Assembly (NCBI GenBank): GCA_029747015.1
Contig: JAKOGI010000108.1
Location: 644,658 to 708,657, forward strand
Source: Carnegiea gigantea
Taxonomy: Eukaryota > Streptophyta > Magnoliopsida > Caryophyllales > Cactaceae
DNA: 64,000 nucleotides
Direction: 5' to 3'
Below the pieces are notes generated by a model. It was not told the origin of the DNA, did no database searches, and was given only the letters and a program-made list of their open reading frames with translations. Each line of letters opens with the position of its first letter. Within the stretch, counting starts at the first letter, position 1. This document shows, piece after piece, positions 13,501 through 25,381 of this stretch. Both the position numbers and the translations under genes were made by a program.

Positions 13501-13905
13501 ACATTAGGAGGACCCCTCATCTCATGAAGGATAAAGAAGTAGACTACAGTTTCTTGCTCCTCAACTAAAGCAGAATATCGTGCTATGGCTACAGTTATTA
13601 GTGATTTGATCTGGGTTAAATCATTTTTAGCCTCCATGAGGGTATTTGTTACCTATCCTATGCAACTATTTTATGATAATCAAGCGGCACTACATATTGC
13701 AAAAATTCCTATGTTTCATAAAAGAACAAAGCATATTGAGATGGACTGCCATTTTGTTCGAGAACGACTTCTATCGGGCGAATTAGCCAATATATTTCTT
13801 CAAAGAATCAAGTTGCTTACATATTTACTAAAGCTTTTGGCAAGCAACAGTTTGCTTATCTATGATCCAAGTTAGGCATCGTTAATCCGCATGCTCCAAT
13901 TTGAG
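10510..13905 (+). pseudogene. Ty1/copia pol remnant: protease, integrase, RT, RNase H (copia-1)
   Basis: Domains appear in normal copia order across many frame breaks. They are: protease LLDSGASYHMTG near 10,523; GAG-pre-integrase HRRLEHPS with CNACLKAKQ (10,895-11,020); integrase core with CDISG, RSDND and RIERKHRH (11,080-11,400), best preserved in a 220-codon frame at 11,144-11,806; RT with [14 protein letters not shown] (12,700) and [12 protein letters not shown] (about 12,950); RNase H with DNQAALHIA and RTKHIEMDCHFVRE (13,675-13,770). Integrase-first order marks it as copia, not gypsy. The frameshifts and stops make it a clear pseudogene. Confidence 0.9.
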
Positions 13906-13911
13906 GGGGAG

Positions 13912-14167
13912 TGATAGGGTAGAAAATATATCAAGAGATATTATGTGAATATTTTTATTCCTTATGTAATAGTTTTTGAAAATATTATAGTATTCTATTG
14001 GTGCTAGAATTGTGAGGTTATCAAAGTCATGTATTGTTTAGCCGCCAAGGACTAGGGATAGCATGAATAGCATAGTCCTCTCCTTCCTCTTGTAATATAT
14101 AGCATGATTATGCTTGGCGGATGAATACGAACAGAACTGAGACCAAGTACCTCAGATTTCTTGTCCA
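13912..14167 (+). repeat. 3' LTR of copia-1
   Basis: A purine tract (TTGAGGGGGAG) ends at 13,911 and TGATAGGG starts the LTR. The LTR carries a short transcribed-looking region ending in GTCCA. The 3' edge is approximate because the partner LTR is not in the window. Confidence 0.65.
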
Positions 14168-14556
14168 TAATTATTTTTCTCTATAGCTATCTTTTATTTT
14201 TTGTAAAATTAAAATGTATCTTATTTCTTTTTTTTTTGGGCAAGAAAACATATGTCATTTTTAAATTCTTACTATTATATAGTTCAGTTCCTTAATCTTT
14301 TTTTATTTTGATTTTTATTTACCCACATCTATGATATATATGTTATATTATAAGTCAAGAGGTCAATTGGTGTATTACTTTTGATTTGCCTAATTTATCC
14401 TTAATTTTGAATTTATTCCATTCAAACCCCTTAAAATAGGCACAATAACTAGCATTTCGCAAGGATAATTATGTCAAGTAAAAAAAGTAATTTTTCTTTT
14501 TTAAAGAAACACGTAATTCAATGGTATAAAAGGGCAATATCAAACAGTCCAACCCC
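14168..14556. other. AT-rich spacer
   Basis: I see no gene or clear repeat here, only T-rich runs between the copia-1 LTR and the left end of the Mutator-like element. Confidence 0.6.
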
Positions 14557-14683
14557 AAAAAACTACACAAATATACCCTAACTTATGTATAAACTATTTT
14601 AAGGACCATTGATTTTTAAAACTAATTTTGGGGTACCTTAAATAATGGTGAAACTATTTGTATGGCCCAATTCCGGCCTGTGA
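14557..14683 (+). repeat. Left terminal inverted repeat of the MULE
   Basis: It aligns with the reverse complement of 20,050-20,174 over its length. Shared blocks include ACCCTAACTTATGT, AAACTATTTTAAGGACC and AATGGTGAAACTATTTG. It lies upstream of the plus-strand GRF gene and would carry its promoter. Confidence 0.85.
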
Positions 14684-15103
14684 CATCATCATTCCGATTG
14701 TTTGAGCAGTGAATTCGAATTTTTGAAGTAGAAAGCCAAAATTACCCCTAAATATATAAATCTTGCAATTATTTTCCAACGGTCAAGGGGTTTTCCTTTT
14801 AAATACATCCCCCAACCATCTTTTTTCTCCTTCCTTTTGGTCTTCCTTTTCCTTCCCCATTACTCTGCTTTCTCCTTGCATTCCTCATTATCCTTCCATT
14901 CGCCTCCTTCCCAAGCATACATCCTTCACATTTTCCCTCCTTCTCCTTGCTACTGCTGCTGAATTTTCGAGTGGTTTGCCTTCCAGTACTCAAGGAAAAT
15001 GGCATTGTGCTCTGTCCCCCCTGTTACTACTGTTGGTGCATCTTCACTGATTTGGCTGACATTACCTTGAATTTTTTTTTCTAGGAAGGCGCAAGAAGTT
15101 GAA

Positions 15104-15439
15104 ATGAGAGGAATGTCATCCTCAAGGAGCAATCAGCTAAGTGAATTTGGTGATGAGGATATATGTCCAAGATGCCATATGCAAGGAACAAGGAAAGTGT
15201 CACATTCAAGCCAATACCCGGGAAGGGAATACATAAAGTGCTTACGGTGTGACAAGTTCTTAAAGTAGGTAAATGATGACAATGAGGTGGAAAAGAGGAT
15301 TATAGTGATGCTCAATGAAATCAAGAAGGAGTTGTTAGAGTTAAGAATGCTAGTTAAGTTGATTGAGAAGGGGCAAAATATTGTTTACATACTCTTAATT
15401 GGTATTATTATAGCACTTGTAATTGTGATGGTAGTTTGA
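15104..15439 (+). pseudogene. GRF-type zinc finger protein with C-terminal membrane segment, carried by the MULE
   Basis: From ATG at 15,104 the frame runs to TGA at 15,437-15,439 (111 codons) with one internal TAG at codon 55. The N-terminal half is a GRF zinc finger: CPRC at about residues 21-24, then the signature PGREYIKC, then a last Cys just before FLK. The conserved Trp of the finger (C-x-F-L-K-W) is exactly where the TAG stands, so it is probably a TGG-to-TAG mutation. A charged helix follows, then about 20 hydrophobic residues (YILLIGIIIALVIVMVV) at the C-terminus. Small GRF-finger/membrane proteins of this plan are common in plants; their function is not known to me. A spliced upstream exon (14,763-15,080) is possible. 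Confidence 0.65.
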
Positions 15440-15853
15440 AGTTCACTTGCTAATGTGATAGAGCTGAATGTATATTGTTATCATGGAATGCAATGATTCA
15501 ATTATTGTTCTAGTTAGCACATGTGTTGTGTGGAACACATTATATTTCACTTTGTTGAACTAAAGTAATTACATTATCAGACCAAATGCACTCTATCACA
15601 TTACAAGTGCAAATAACTTAGCAACATAATACTCTTGGAATATACTTTGTCTTATATCAGAAAGATTGATAAAGTTCACAAGTTTTTTACTACAAAATAT
15701 AACATAATAAGTAGAGGACTGGTGCTAGATTTTGTTGCTTGAGATGCTTCTAGGTCAGGTTGCTTGAGATGCTCCAACTTGGCTGCATTGGGTGGAAGGA
15801 CTAGCTTGAGCTGCTACTATTATGGAGGGTGTTGGTGTTGAAGTGGTTGGCTT

Positions 15854-18800
15854 CTACTTCTTTGGCCTGCCCTGAGGTTTAGAAATCCTCCCTTCTGTGG
15901 GTATCCTCTTTCTTTTGGTTAACAGTCTGCGATGCTCATCTCTTAGCCTCACACAAGTTGCAGCATTATGGCCAAGGTGCTTGCATGTTTTACACCTGTA
16001 ACAATAAAACAAATGATATTAGTTAACACATATTGGTGAGGTTAATTAACCAAAATTTGAGGTGAAACTTATACTTGGTAGTGCCAGACTCAAGTACTTT
16101 GTGTGAGAGTTGCTTTGACTGAGATTCAAGTAAAGGGCACTCTCTTCTTTTATGTTCCGATGGCCTGCCCATTTTCCTTTGAGCATATGGTGGGTCTAAA
16201 TCAGGAAAATTTCTCTTCTCCCATATTTGTGGAGTTGCAATAGGATGAACAATTTGGTTGTAGAGATTTTTATATTTCTCCACAGTGAAGCAGTCTTCAA
16301 CATAATCTTCCAACTATTGCTTCATCCTAAAAATGCACCTTACAGCATATTTGCAAAGGAGGCTAGTAAGTTGCCATTTTCAACAGTCAAAGAACTTGTC
16401 TTGTAACCTCACTATGAAGTTGGTATGCCCTTTAGTCACATCAAACTCTCCTTATCCTACATGTACCAGATGTGTGTAGTTCTTACTTTTCAGCTCTATC
16501 ATAAGCAACTTCTTATGCATATATGGAACAAGCCTGCCATTTCATTTTCGTGACTTTTCAAATCTCTTCACAAACCTACTTCTAATGAGTTTCCTGATTT
16601 CCTCAAGCATGGTCAAGATAGGCAAACCTCTGACTTGATAATTGCATGATTAAAGCTTTCAACAAAATTGTTGGTATTGTCATCACATTTAAGATTGGTA
16701 TCAAACTTAAACCTAATCCACAGTTCTAACTTCTCATTGTCTCTCAGCCAATGATAAGCTCCAAGGTCTTTCTCCTTGATTTTTTCCATTGCTTTCTCAT
16801 GTACAAGTGGGGCATAGGCATTTGCGGTAATGTAAAAAAAGGCATGAAACCATGCACATAACAATAAACAACAATGTTATTCTCCTAATTTAATAAAGTA
16901 AAAAATATGAGTATGTACTGTTTAGGCTTACCTGGGTAAACTGATGCAAAATTTTTATAGTAATGGATGATAAATGTTCTCCTTGAAGTAGTAGGCATAA
17001 CATTTCTCAAGGTCTTTATAATTCCCTAAACACAAACTAATGAACAAGTAAGTGAAATAGCCTATATTATGAAGCAAAATGAACAAGTAAGTGAAATAGC
17101 CTATATTATAAAGCAATTTATAAAGAAAACAACACAAACTTACCTTATATTTGTCAGGCATTATGTTATACATGGACTGGTTCTTAACTGCATCAAAAGC
17201 TCTTACTAGGCCTACCAGAAAAAAACTCTACTCCTCCTTATTTTCCTTCTTAATCACAGCATAAGCTAATGGGAATTGTCCATTATTGTCATCTAGAGCC
17301 ATTATAGTGAGTAACACTCCTCTATAGACCCTTTTAAGAAGGCAGGCATCTATCCCAAATCAAAGACCTATAAAATTATTTGAATGCTGTAATTGCAGGA
17401 CTAGTATAGATGAGCATGTGCCTGAATATTGGGCCCATTATAGGCCCTTGGTAAGCCCAGGTAATGAGAGTAGCAGACCCTGAATTTTTGGCTTTGAACT
17501 CTTCTGTGTAATGTGCCAAGTACTTGTACCCTTCCTCATGTTTTCCATCAACAGCATCCTTCATCATTTTCCTTGCCCTCCAACATATATGATCTAGAAT
17601 ATGAATTCCATACTTCCCCATCATAATTTTCTGCATTCCCTTCACATCCATTTTTGGACCAGTTATGAAGTAAGGGAGAAGAAATTTACTGACTCAAGGA
17701 GGTGTGGCCATCCTATTTTGGTCAGGTCTACCATAAATCACTATGTGATTTCACCATCCAAGTAGTCTTATCAACTAGCACACTACAATGAATTTTCCAA
17801 GTGCATCATGGGTTGGTACATTTCTGAGTATACCTAGTTTTCTCATTCTTCACCTTTTGCAATGTAAAGCCTTCTTGAAAGCAAAACTCCCTCATGATTG
17901 TCAACAAGTTCTCTTTACAAGTGAAAATGTGATCAGGTAATAAACTAACCTTACAATCCCTGTTTCTAGTCCACAGGGTTCTTTATCTTAAAGTCCTTGC
18001 CATTTTGTTCACAACTAGACCCTATCTCCATCACTGTCAACAATTTCTGTTTCCAACTGCATCCTCTGCTCAACCTCAACTTGCAGTTGCTAACCTAAGG
18101 ACACATCTTCACTGTCATTACCATCTCCAGTCTCTTCACCATCACCTTACAAAATCTTCATTCTGACTACCATCATCAGAGGCTGGGTTGTCATTAAAAC
18201 ATATAACAATAAGCCTACCCCCCTTAGTATGAGCTCCAATAATAAAAATCTCAGCCTCCCTACCATTATCCCACGTATTCTCCTCAACCTCTCATTCAGA
18301 TTCTCTGTACAGAGGTCCAACATCAAAATCCAACAACTCATCAACCCCAAGGGCAGCCAAAGGTAAACGATTGAATGGTGGTGGACATTTGGAGGTGCTG
18401 CTACTGCTTGGTTTTTTAAGAGTAGAAGTTCTGGGATTTGGTTTTGTGCCAAGGGTTAAATTAGGGCTTGCATATATGCCAACATCTCTAGATTGGGACT
18501 TGGTGTGAGGTTTGGTAGGGGCTGCAGCAGGTTCACCAAGCCTATAGTTAGGTTTAGTTAGTGTTCTGGATGAGTGTTTAGGGTTAGAGTCAAGTTTGGA
18601 TGGGTTAGGAGTGGATTGTGAAGGGTTACATTCAGGTTTCTTCAGGGATGATCTAGTTTATGGCCTGGATGGGTAAGAATTCACTTGTACATATTCATCA
18701 GGAGTGGATTGTAATGGGGAGCAGTCAGAGTGGATTGTAAAGTGGATTGTGAAGGGGTACAGTCAACTTTGGCATGGGCTGATGGTGATGGGCTTATTAG

Positions 18801-19532
18801 TAAGTAGTATGAAGACTAACCCTTTTGTTTCAGTTTTGCTGGTCGGCTTGCTTTTGCAGTGAGCTTAGGTGAGGAAGTTGATGTGGGCTTTGTTGGGGAT
18901 TTATATGATTTTTATTAAGAAGTTGATTTGGGCTAAGGTAGGGACTCACAGGGCCTAGGTTGGGAACTTGGTATGGGCTTAGCAGGGGAATTAGAAAGAG
19001 ATCTTGCCACTAGTCTATAAGTCACAGGTTTAACAAGGGGAACAACAAGGCTCACAATCAAACTGTCGGCCCATATGTTTGCTTGACTATTAGTCAAATC
19101 CTCCACACCACTCACCATTCTCACAATCTGTTTAGATTCATCTGCAACTGTTTGAGGCAATGGTTGTGCAACAAAGGCACTTATTTTGTTAAGGCTTTTA
19201 ACATGTTTTTGGTTGTGAGAGGGCTTCTTCAGATCATACATGTATATAGGAATACACTTAGTCCTCATGTCTTCCCAGGAATTGGTTAACCTAACCTAAT
19301 CATCATCAATCTTCAAATGCCATCTCTGATTTTTCTTATTTGGGGGATGATATCTGAACCCAGTATACTTAGGAAACTCTATCCCTGACTCATTTGCTCT
19401 TGCCCTAGCATCTCTAAACAACTCAATGCCATTGTACTTCTCCATCTCAACATCCATAATTCTCCTTATAATATCACTAATGTCCTTACCCTGTTTCAAA
19501 GATAATATTAAGGAAGTACAAATTTTAAACAT
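15854..19532 (-). pseudogene. MULE transposase (mudrA-like), decayed
   Basis: Reading leftward, the N-terminal region (19,532 to about 17,900) is low-complexity and not recognised. The MULE transposase begins near 17,651 with GKYGIHILDHICWRARKMM and the DHICWRARK-type block, then GIDACLLKRVYRG with the first catalytic Asp near 17,345 and a MALDDNNGQFPLAYAV block. NFVESFNHAI follows (about 16,640). A SWIM finger lies near 16,340-16,395, with the last His as Tyr and an in-frame TGA inside it. The end has MGRPSEHKRRE, a CCHC knuckle (CKTCKHLGHNAATC, about 15,950-15,998) and GRPKK before the TAG at 15,854-15,856. Several stops and frame changes separate these blocks; some gaps may be introns. Confidence 0.8.
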
Positions 19533-20049
19533 AAATTACAGGCAAATATCAAATTAAATAACATCAACAACAGTCAATCATACTTTCACACAAATCACAA
19601 AGTCCTTTCTAAAAACCCTAAAACTCGAAATTCTCAAAATTTCTCCAGAAATCTACTCATAAACTCGAATTTTTTACAACATCGAGCAAACTAAGAAACC
19701 AACCCACAACATCCAACTCAAATTTTTGCATCACACATACCCACATATAATGTCCATCATGAGTATATCACAAAATCAGCAAGTTTTCGAAATTTAAAGG
19801 TGCATATACCATTGTCAACACTTCAACAGCTACTTTCAACCTTGTTCTCACTACCAATTCCATGCATGGAACAACAACAGAGACAAGGAGAATGAGAGAG
19901 AGAAAGAGAGACAAAGAGAGAGGCAAGCTGAGTTCATAGAAATGGGTAGATGGAAGATTATTAAGAGTGTTTTATTTTTCTTTCAATTCCAACAAGAACT
20001 GCTCATGATTAACAAGGGTATTTTTGTCCACACACATCTCAAAGTTCAA

Positions 20050-20174
20050 TCACGGGTCGGAATTGGCCATACAAATAGTTTCACCATTATTTAAACTACT
20101 CAAAATTAGTTTTAAAAACCAAGGGTCCTTAAAATAGTTTTCACATAAGTTAGGGTACCTTTGTATAGTTTTTT
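20050..20174 (-). repeat. Right terminal inverted repeat of the MULE
   Basis: Reverse complement matches 14,557-14,683 with small differences. It lies upstream of the transposase and would carry that promoter. Confidence 0.85.
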
Positions 20175-22740
20175 AAAGACCCCCCATGTTTTCCTCCCAC
20201 TCTTTAACTTCCTCTATCCAGTAAGAACCAAATTTTATTTGCCCCAATTCATTTTATCATTAATATTATTTTTTATTTAAATAATACTCAGATCTTCTGA
20301 GACTAATGGATAATTTTCTCTCCTTTGACTTTTCCCCCTGAAGATCCAATTTTAAAATTTAATTGGTAAATCATCATACATCTATTTATTCTTATTTTTT
20401 TTTTTTTGGTAATTAGTAATATGAAAATTCAGATACCAAGAGGCCTGAAAGACCACAAGTAAACTCCCATTATCTTAAAAAATTTTGCACACCTAAAACC
20501 ACCAAGATCCCTAAAACAAAATTATAATCTAACTTGATACTTGATAGCAATATAGATTGAAACCCTCAACCCAAAAAAATAAAAATAAAAAATAAAAAAA
20601 TAGAAAAAACCTCAACTAGCATAAAACCAACTAATGACTCCAACAAACAACACCAATAAAATTGTACAGAAAGTCACTTCAGCTGTCAACTTTACTCCAA
20701 AAATTTCTGTCTATACCCTTCATGAATGGGTCAGCAAATTACATCCACTTATCCTTAATCAACCAAATATGTCAACTTTACTCCAAAAATTTCTATCTAT
20801 ACCCTTCATGAATGGGTTAGCAAATTACATCCACTTATCCTTTATCAACCAAATAATTCTTACACTCAGTGAAGTGGATTCTTTTACAACGCATTAATCT
20901 CAACTTCTTTGCATAAGTTTGATCACTATCCTACTTTTTTTTTTTTTTTTTGTGTCCGCCTTATTAATATGAATGATTACGGTTTTCTTTTTATGCCTTT
21001 AATTCTTATTCAACCCCCCGCAAAAAAAAAAAAAAAAAACAGTTGCATGTTCAAGTGCATATATAGATTCCCCCCCCCCCCTTTTGTGTGCGTAACTACT
21101 CATCAGTTTTTACCAAGAGTTTAGAAACTCATACAACTATGTGTCAATCAAAAAGCAACCTTCTGGCTACATGTTTCGAATATTAAAAATTAAAAAAAAC
21201 TCTATATGTACCTGTTTTGGCCTTTTGATTTTTTTTATCAAAATAATAAATTCTGATTTAATTCTTCGTAGCTATTTTTGCTATGCTTTCAATTACCATA
21301 CATGATTTTCTTTTTTGTTTCTCTCTTCTGTCAGTACCGTAAACTTATGCTTTTTGATTTTTTGTGAAGGCATTTATGTTAGTAAGTTGGGAATTATTTT
21401 GGAATTCCATAGCCTCTTATATATGTTAATCTACTATAAAGTCACATAATAAATGTTGAAATTCCTGTGGAAATATATTTAAGGTCAAGTAGCTCTCCCA
21501 ATATTCAAAATTGAAGTTTTTTTGTGCCCATCCTACCTGTTTCCAATACATATTACTAAAATAAAAGAATCAGAATTCATCTCATTTCTGCAAATTCTTT
21601 TCAGTTACTAAAACATAGAGATTTGTTTTTTCTCTTGCTTTTGAAGTATCTTTACTTTTTTTTTTTAAAAAAAAAAATCTACGCTATGGTTTTATCGAAC
21701 TTTACATATATTTGTTGTCACAATATTCAATAGTTCTACATGCTCTTTCAAATTATTGTCATCATTCTTGCATTTTGTAACTTTGTCTTTTGTTTGTTAT
21801 AGTATTTACTGGCTTAACATTTATTTATGTGTATAGATAGATATATTAATTGGTTGTATATTTCAAATTTTTGAATTTTTTCCAAGCATTTTTAGATTTA
21901 GTGTGTATGTCTCTCTCTATAGAGAGAGAAAGAGAGACAAATATCGTAAATATATGCAAATAAGATGCATTTAGCTATTTATTAATTTAATGTTGATTCA
22001 TTTACTGTGCAAAATATTGTACTTTATACTTATGTGGCCGACTTTGATTTATAAATAGTTGACCGAGTTATAGTTAAGTATGTGTTTTCCAGCCTTTTAA
22101 TTTTATATTGCGTTTTTATTAAAATCTTATAATAAATTAATTAAACGATGCACATATTGCTTGCAATTGCAGACTATGTCATATCATAATGCATGATCCT
22201 TATTATTGCACATTAACCGTTTTACCCCAATGTTGAATTCATTTATTTATAATTTTTTTAAAGAAATTCATTTATTTATAATACTACCAACTAATAATGT
22301 GTATGTCATAAATATACCTTAATCATGTATTATTTGTTCCCTATTTTGCAACGAATGTATATAATAGGTCAGTAGCCACTATTATGAGGAAAAAGATGTG
22401 AAACTAAGATTAGGTTTCTTTTAATTAAAAAAAAAAACTATCTTTGACCAAAAAAAGGGTCTTCCCACGAAAACATGGAAATACAATGTATAGGATGTTT
22501 TGCTTTAAGTACTATGTAATGATATATGACATTTTTAATTATTTTGCAAATATAATTTGATGGACAATTTTATATATTCAATCCTACATGCATTGCATGA
22601 AACTCAAAACATCAGCATGTGGATCATGTGCAAATCAAAAATGATTTTATTAGGAAAAATTTATATATTTGCAAGCATTGCGTGCAAATCAAAACTAGTA
22701 ATATATATATAACTTGAACTCTCATACCTGCAGTAACAAC
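20175..22740. other. AT-rich intergenic DNA with homopolymer runs
   Basis: I find no gene here. There are long T, A and C runs near 20,935-20,951, 21,025-21,041 and 21,071-21,082, and an 87-bp tandem duplication (separate entry). Confidence 0.6.
20685..20857. repeat. Two-copy 87-bp tandem duplication
   Basis: The segment starting gtcaactttactcc at 20,685 is repeated from 20,772 with a few substitutions, both copies ending tcaaccaaat. The 87-bp offset is divisible by three, so a short random ORF spans both. Confidence 0.9.
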
Positions 22741-23170
22741 TAAGGCTGTGTTTGGCAATTAAAGTTAAAGTAGAAGTTAGTGGTTTATAGTAGTCAAATA
22801 TTATGGGTCATTACTTGTAAGTGTTTGATAAAGTAGTGGAAGAGGTAGTAATTAGAGGTTTGTGTAATGTTTTTCAAAAGCTATTGAAAGTAACTTTTAA
22901 TAATCTTTACCTAGTAGTTGTATTACAAATTACGAAGTTTTTCTTTTTATTACCTGAAAACTTTTATTTATTATGCCCTCTTTAGTCATTTTACATAAGT
23001 CTGCTACTTCAACAGTTACATTTATGAAACACATTTATTTTAAATCTCTATTGAACAGCTAACCACTAACAATTAGTTGGTCACAGTTAATCGATAGTAA
23101 AACTGTTAACAGCTATTAAAATAGCTAACAATTACTAAAACATCTAATTTTAGCGAACATCCCCTAAGTC
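22741..23170. mobile_element. Probable hAT-like MITE
   Basis: The left end reads taaggctgtgtttggcaa. The right end, reverse-complemented, reads CTTAGGGGATGTTCGC, a weak inverted match. The 7-mer taacaac flanks both sides (22,734-22,740 and 23,171-23,177), consistent with a target duplication. No coding sequence. The right end is repeated 72 bp further on (about 23,215-23,250). Confidence 0.45.
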
Positions 23171-23394
23171 TAACAACTTATAATGAAATGTACACATTAA
23201 CAAACATAAAATATCTAATTTTAGCGAACACGTCCTAAGTCTAACAAGTTGGACTTGGATCAAAGATAGGGCCTAGCTTGAGATTGAGGAAATGATGTGG
23301 GTGTGTGAGAAGGTTTATTTGTTGAAGCATGCAGTGTTTGGAGAAAAGCTCTTTACGCTTGTCCCCAATGTCACATAACAAGGGCTTACCTCAC
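23171..23394. other. Short intergenic stretch with a duplicated MITE end
   Basis: The string ctaattttagcgaaca of the MITE right end (23,143) recurs at 23,215, followed by the same cctaagtctaacaa. Nothing else is recognised. Confidence 0.5.
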
Positions 23395-23719
23395 TGTGAA
23401 AATAGCCTGGATCTGACTACTGCTGTATACACATGAAATTTGGTTGCTACCAGAATCACTAGTAAGTTCACAGCCCAAACCCAAAGACCCAGATGATGTC
23501 TAGGTTAGTGTGAGGAAGAGGGCAGAGATTGGATATTTGTTCTAGGAAATTGCTTGCTCAAGTTGTGTGTTTCATTCCCTGATCTAATCCCCTTTATATA
23601 GCAGCACTAAACTGAAATTGAATTAAGTAATTAAATTGGCTTGATAAATACTCAATCAATCACTCTGTAACTGCCAATTTCATGGGATGATTATGGTGAC
23701 CGCTATACTTTGGTTAACA
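23395..23719 (-). repeat. Candidate 3' LTR of copia-2
   Basis: On the minus strand it starts TGTTAACC right after a purine tract (CGAGTGGGAGT) and ends TTTTCACA. A TATA-like TATATAAAGGGG lies near 23,589-23,600 on the same strand. No intact partner LTR was found, so the edges are inferred. Confidence 0.5.
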
Positions 23720-24355
23720 ACTCCCACTCGGTCTCATAAACCACAAATTTCATATCTCTCTGCCAATAAATCTCCTTACGCTTTATACTGGGAATGAAGT
23801 GTACGATCAAAAAATAAACTAGTAGTCTTATATCAAATCACCATCTAACTGAGATAACATTTTCACAAAAGAACAACACCCCAAATCATTTAAAATATCA
23901 CCAATGGCATACACTGTCCCTTTATACCTATCGATATATCAAAAAGATTATAAACTGAATACAATCGTTTGGGCTTGATATGGTGGTAGGAAAGTGATTC
24001 CTCCTTAGACAATTAAAAATAATCCATCAACATATCAAAAAGATTATACACTGTCCCTTGATGCTGTCTTTGCCCGTGACTTGATCAAAGCCCCTTACTG
24101 TAAACCAAGTTTTGTAGCTTTCACTGGCACCATTTGGCTTGATCTTAGATCTTGAAAATCCGTTTATTTCTAATAGCCTTTTTTGCCTATAGGAAGATCT
24201 GTAATCTCCCATGTCTCATTGGCCTCTAGAGCAGCAATCTCTTTCTTCATGCCCTCTATCCATTTCGGGTCATCCTTAGCTTGTTTGTATATAACCGCTT
24301 CTAGAACGGCCATGACATTAAACAAGGAAGCCTTGTGTTCAGGTTGAAGTTGTAG
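23720..24355 (-). pseudogene. copia-2: 5' part of reverse transcriptase, rest of RT/RNase H missing
   Basis: From about 24,350 leftward the minus strand encodes DPKWIEGMKKEIAALEANET and WEITDLPIGKK, the conserved start of copia RT. It then decays through frameshifts into RGFDQVTGKDS near 24,060-24,110. The catalytic YVDD block and RNase H are not found before the candidate LTR, so about 1.5 kb seems deleted. Confidence 0.75.
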
Positions 24356-24381
24356 GTAAACATTATAGGTGCGGAGCTATA

Positions 24382-24411
24382 GTGGGGTCACGTGGGATCA
24401 AGTGACCCCAC
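24382..24411. repeat. Subterminal hairpin, 10-bp perfect arms
   Basis: gtggggtcac is followed after ten bases by its exact reverse complement gtgaccccac, just inside the left end of the hAT-like element. Confidence 0.9.
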
Positions 24412-24504
24412 TTTAAAAAATAATAAATTTATTAGTTATGTGAAAAATAAATTAGATAAATTTATATATAATATGTGATGCGTCCAAAAGCATGGAGAAA
24501 AAGT

Positions 24505-24592
24505 TGCTCAAGTGGCTGCTTGGGATACAAGAGTATGTCTGGCAAAGAGGCAGTGGTCACACGTTGCCGGTTCGAACACTGCTCCCATCTTT
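24505..24592 (+). other. tRNA-like Pol III box arrangement (possible SINE head)
   Basis: ttgctcaagtggctg resembles a Pol III A box and ggttcgaacac, about 65 bases on, resembles a B box. No tRNA cloverleaf could be folded by eye and the downstream sequence has no clean tail, so this may be chance or an old SINE head. Confidence 0.3.
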
Positions 24593-25381
24593 TTTACTCA
24601 AAAGCACTCTTTTTTGTTTTTGGCCACTAGTTTTCGAATGAGATCCCAGCCACACTCAATGACTCTGACTCCACCCCACCCCCATTCTCGTTTTCGCCCC
24701 GCTTGCCCCACACGCACAAACCCAGTCACCCACTACTAGTCGAGGTAGGTGGCAGTCACCTTCAACCTTTAGGTGCGCCTTTCCATCACCTACTCAGTCG
24801 GTGCCCTTGTCTCACCATCACCACTAAAACTACATTCGAAGGTACAAACCCTAAAACCCTTGATCTAATTCTAAGTATCTAGTTTTAATTTAGCATTTGT
24901 TTGCCAAATTTTCAATTGTTTAACCTTAAGTTACGTAGATTGTTAGATTAATTGTTTAAATCATTTATCATTTGTAGTTGTATGTGTTGTTCGATACTTG
25001 GATTCGCCACTGACTAGTTACAATGTTCAATATCCTCTACTCGCCTAATTGATTTTTATTGGTCCAATTAAAAATGCATAGATACTTCAAAAAGTTGGCT
25101 ACTAAAAATGCGTAGTTTTAATTATTAAGACCAATTTGCGCAAAAGAATATTGGATGAGTATTTAAATGACACTATTGTTACTTATTTTAAGGATGATAT
25201 TTTTGAAACTACATCAAACGATGATATCATGTATTGTTTTAAGACATGAAGGCTCATTGAGGGCAATTGCTGTGATATTGTATTAGCTTTGTAATTTTTT
25301 TTTATGACTATTGTTAAATTTCAAATCACATATGTGATCGAACCTCGACCCCGTTTAATTTAATTTTTGGATTCGCCACTG

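Larger units (their letters stand above)
14557..20174 (-). mobile_element. Mutator-like element (MULE) with two tail-to-tail genes
   Basis: The block is bounded by inverted repeats of about 126 bp. It contains MULE transposase similarity on the minus strand (15,854-19,532) and a small GRF-finger gene on the plus strand (about 15,104-15,439). Each gene starts near its own inverted end and they converge around 15,440-15,854, the layout seen in maize MuDR (mudrA/mudrB). A target duplication of 8-11 bp could not be identified, so the outermost bases are uncertain. The element is inactive: the transposase has stops and a damaged SWIM motif. Confidence 0.85.
24364..25381. mobile_element. hAT-like non-autonomous insertion inside copia-2
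   Basis: This 1.0-kb block interrupts the copia-2 pol frame. Its ends are tataggtgcggagc and, reverse-complemented, CAGTGGCGAATCC, similar to CAGTGGCGGA-type hAT ends. The flanks are gtaaacat (24,356-24,363) and gtaaacaa (25,382-25,389), 7 of 8 identical, as for an 8-bp hAT duplication. No transposase is encoded. A copy of ggattcgccact also occurs internally near 24,999. Confidence 0.6.

Noticed and set aside
14763..15050. 95-codon ORF as a secreted protein
   Set aside because: Pyrimidine-rich leader of the MULE's GRF gene; composition explains the hydrophobic translation. It may at most be 5' UTR or a spliced leader exon.
20909..21124. Plus-strand ORF with Phe and Lys runs
   Set aside because: Generated by long T, A and C homopolymers.
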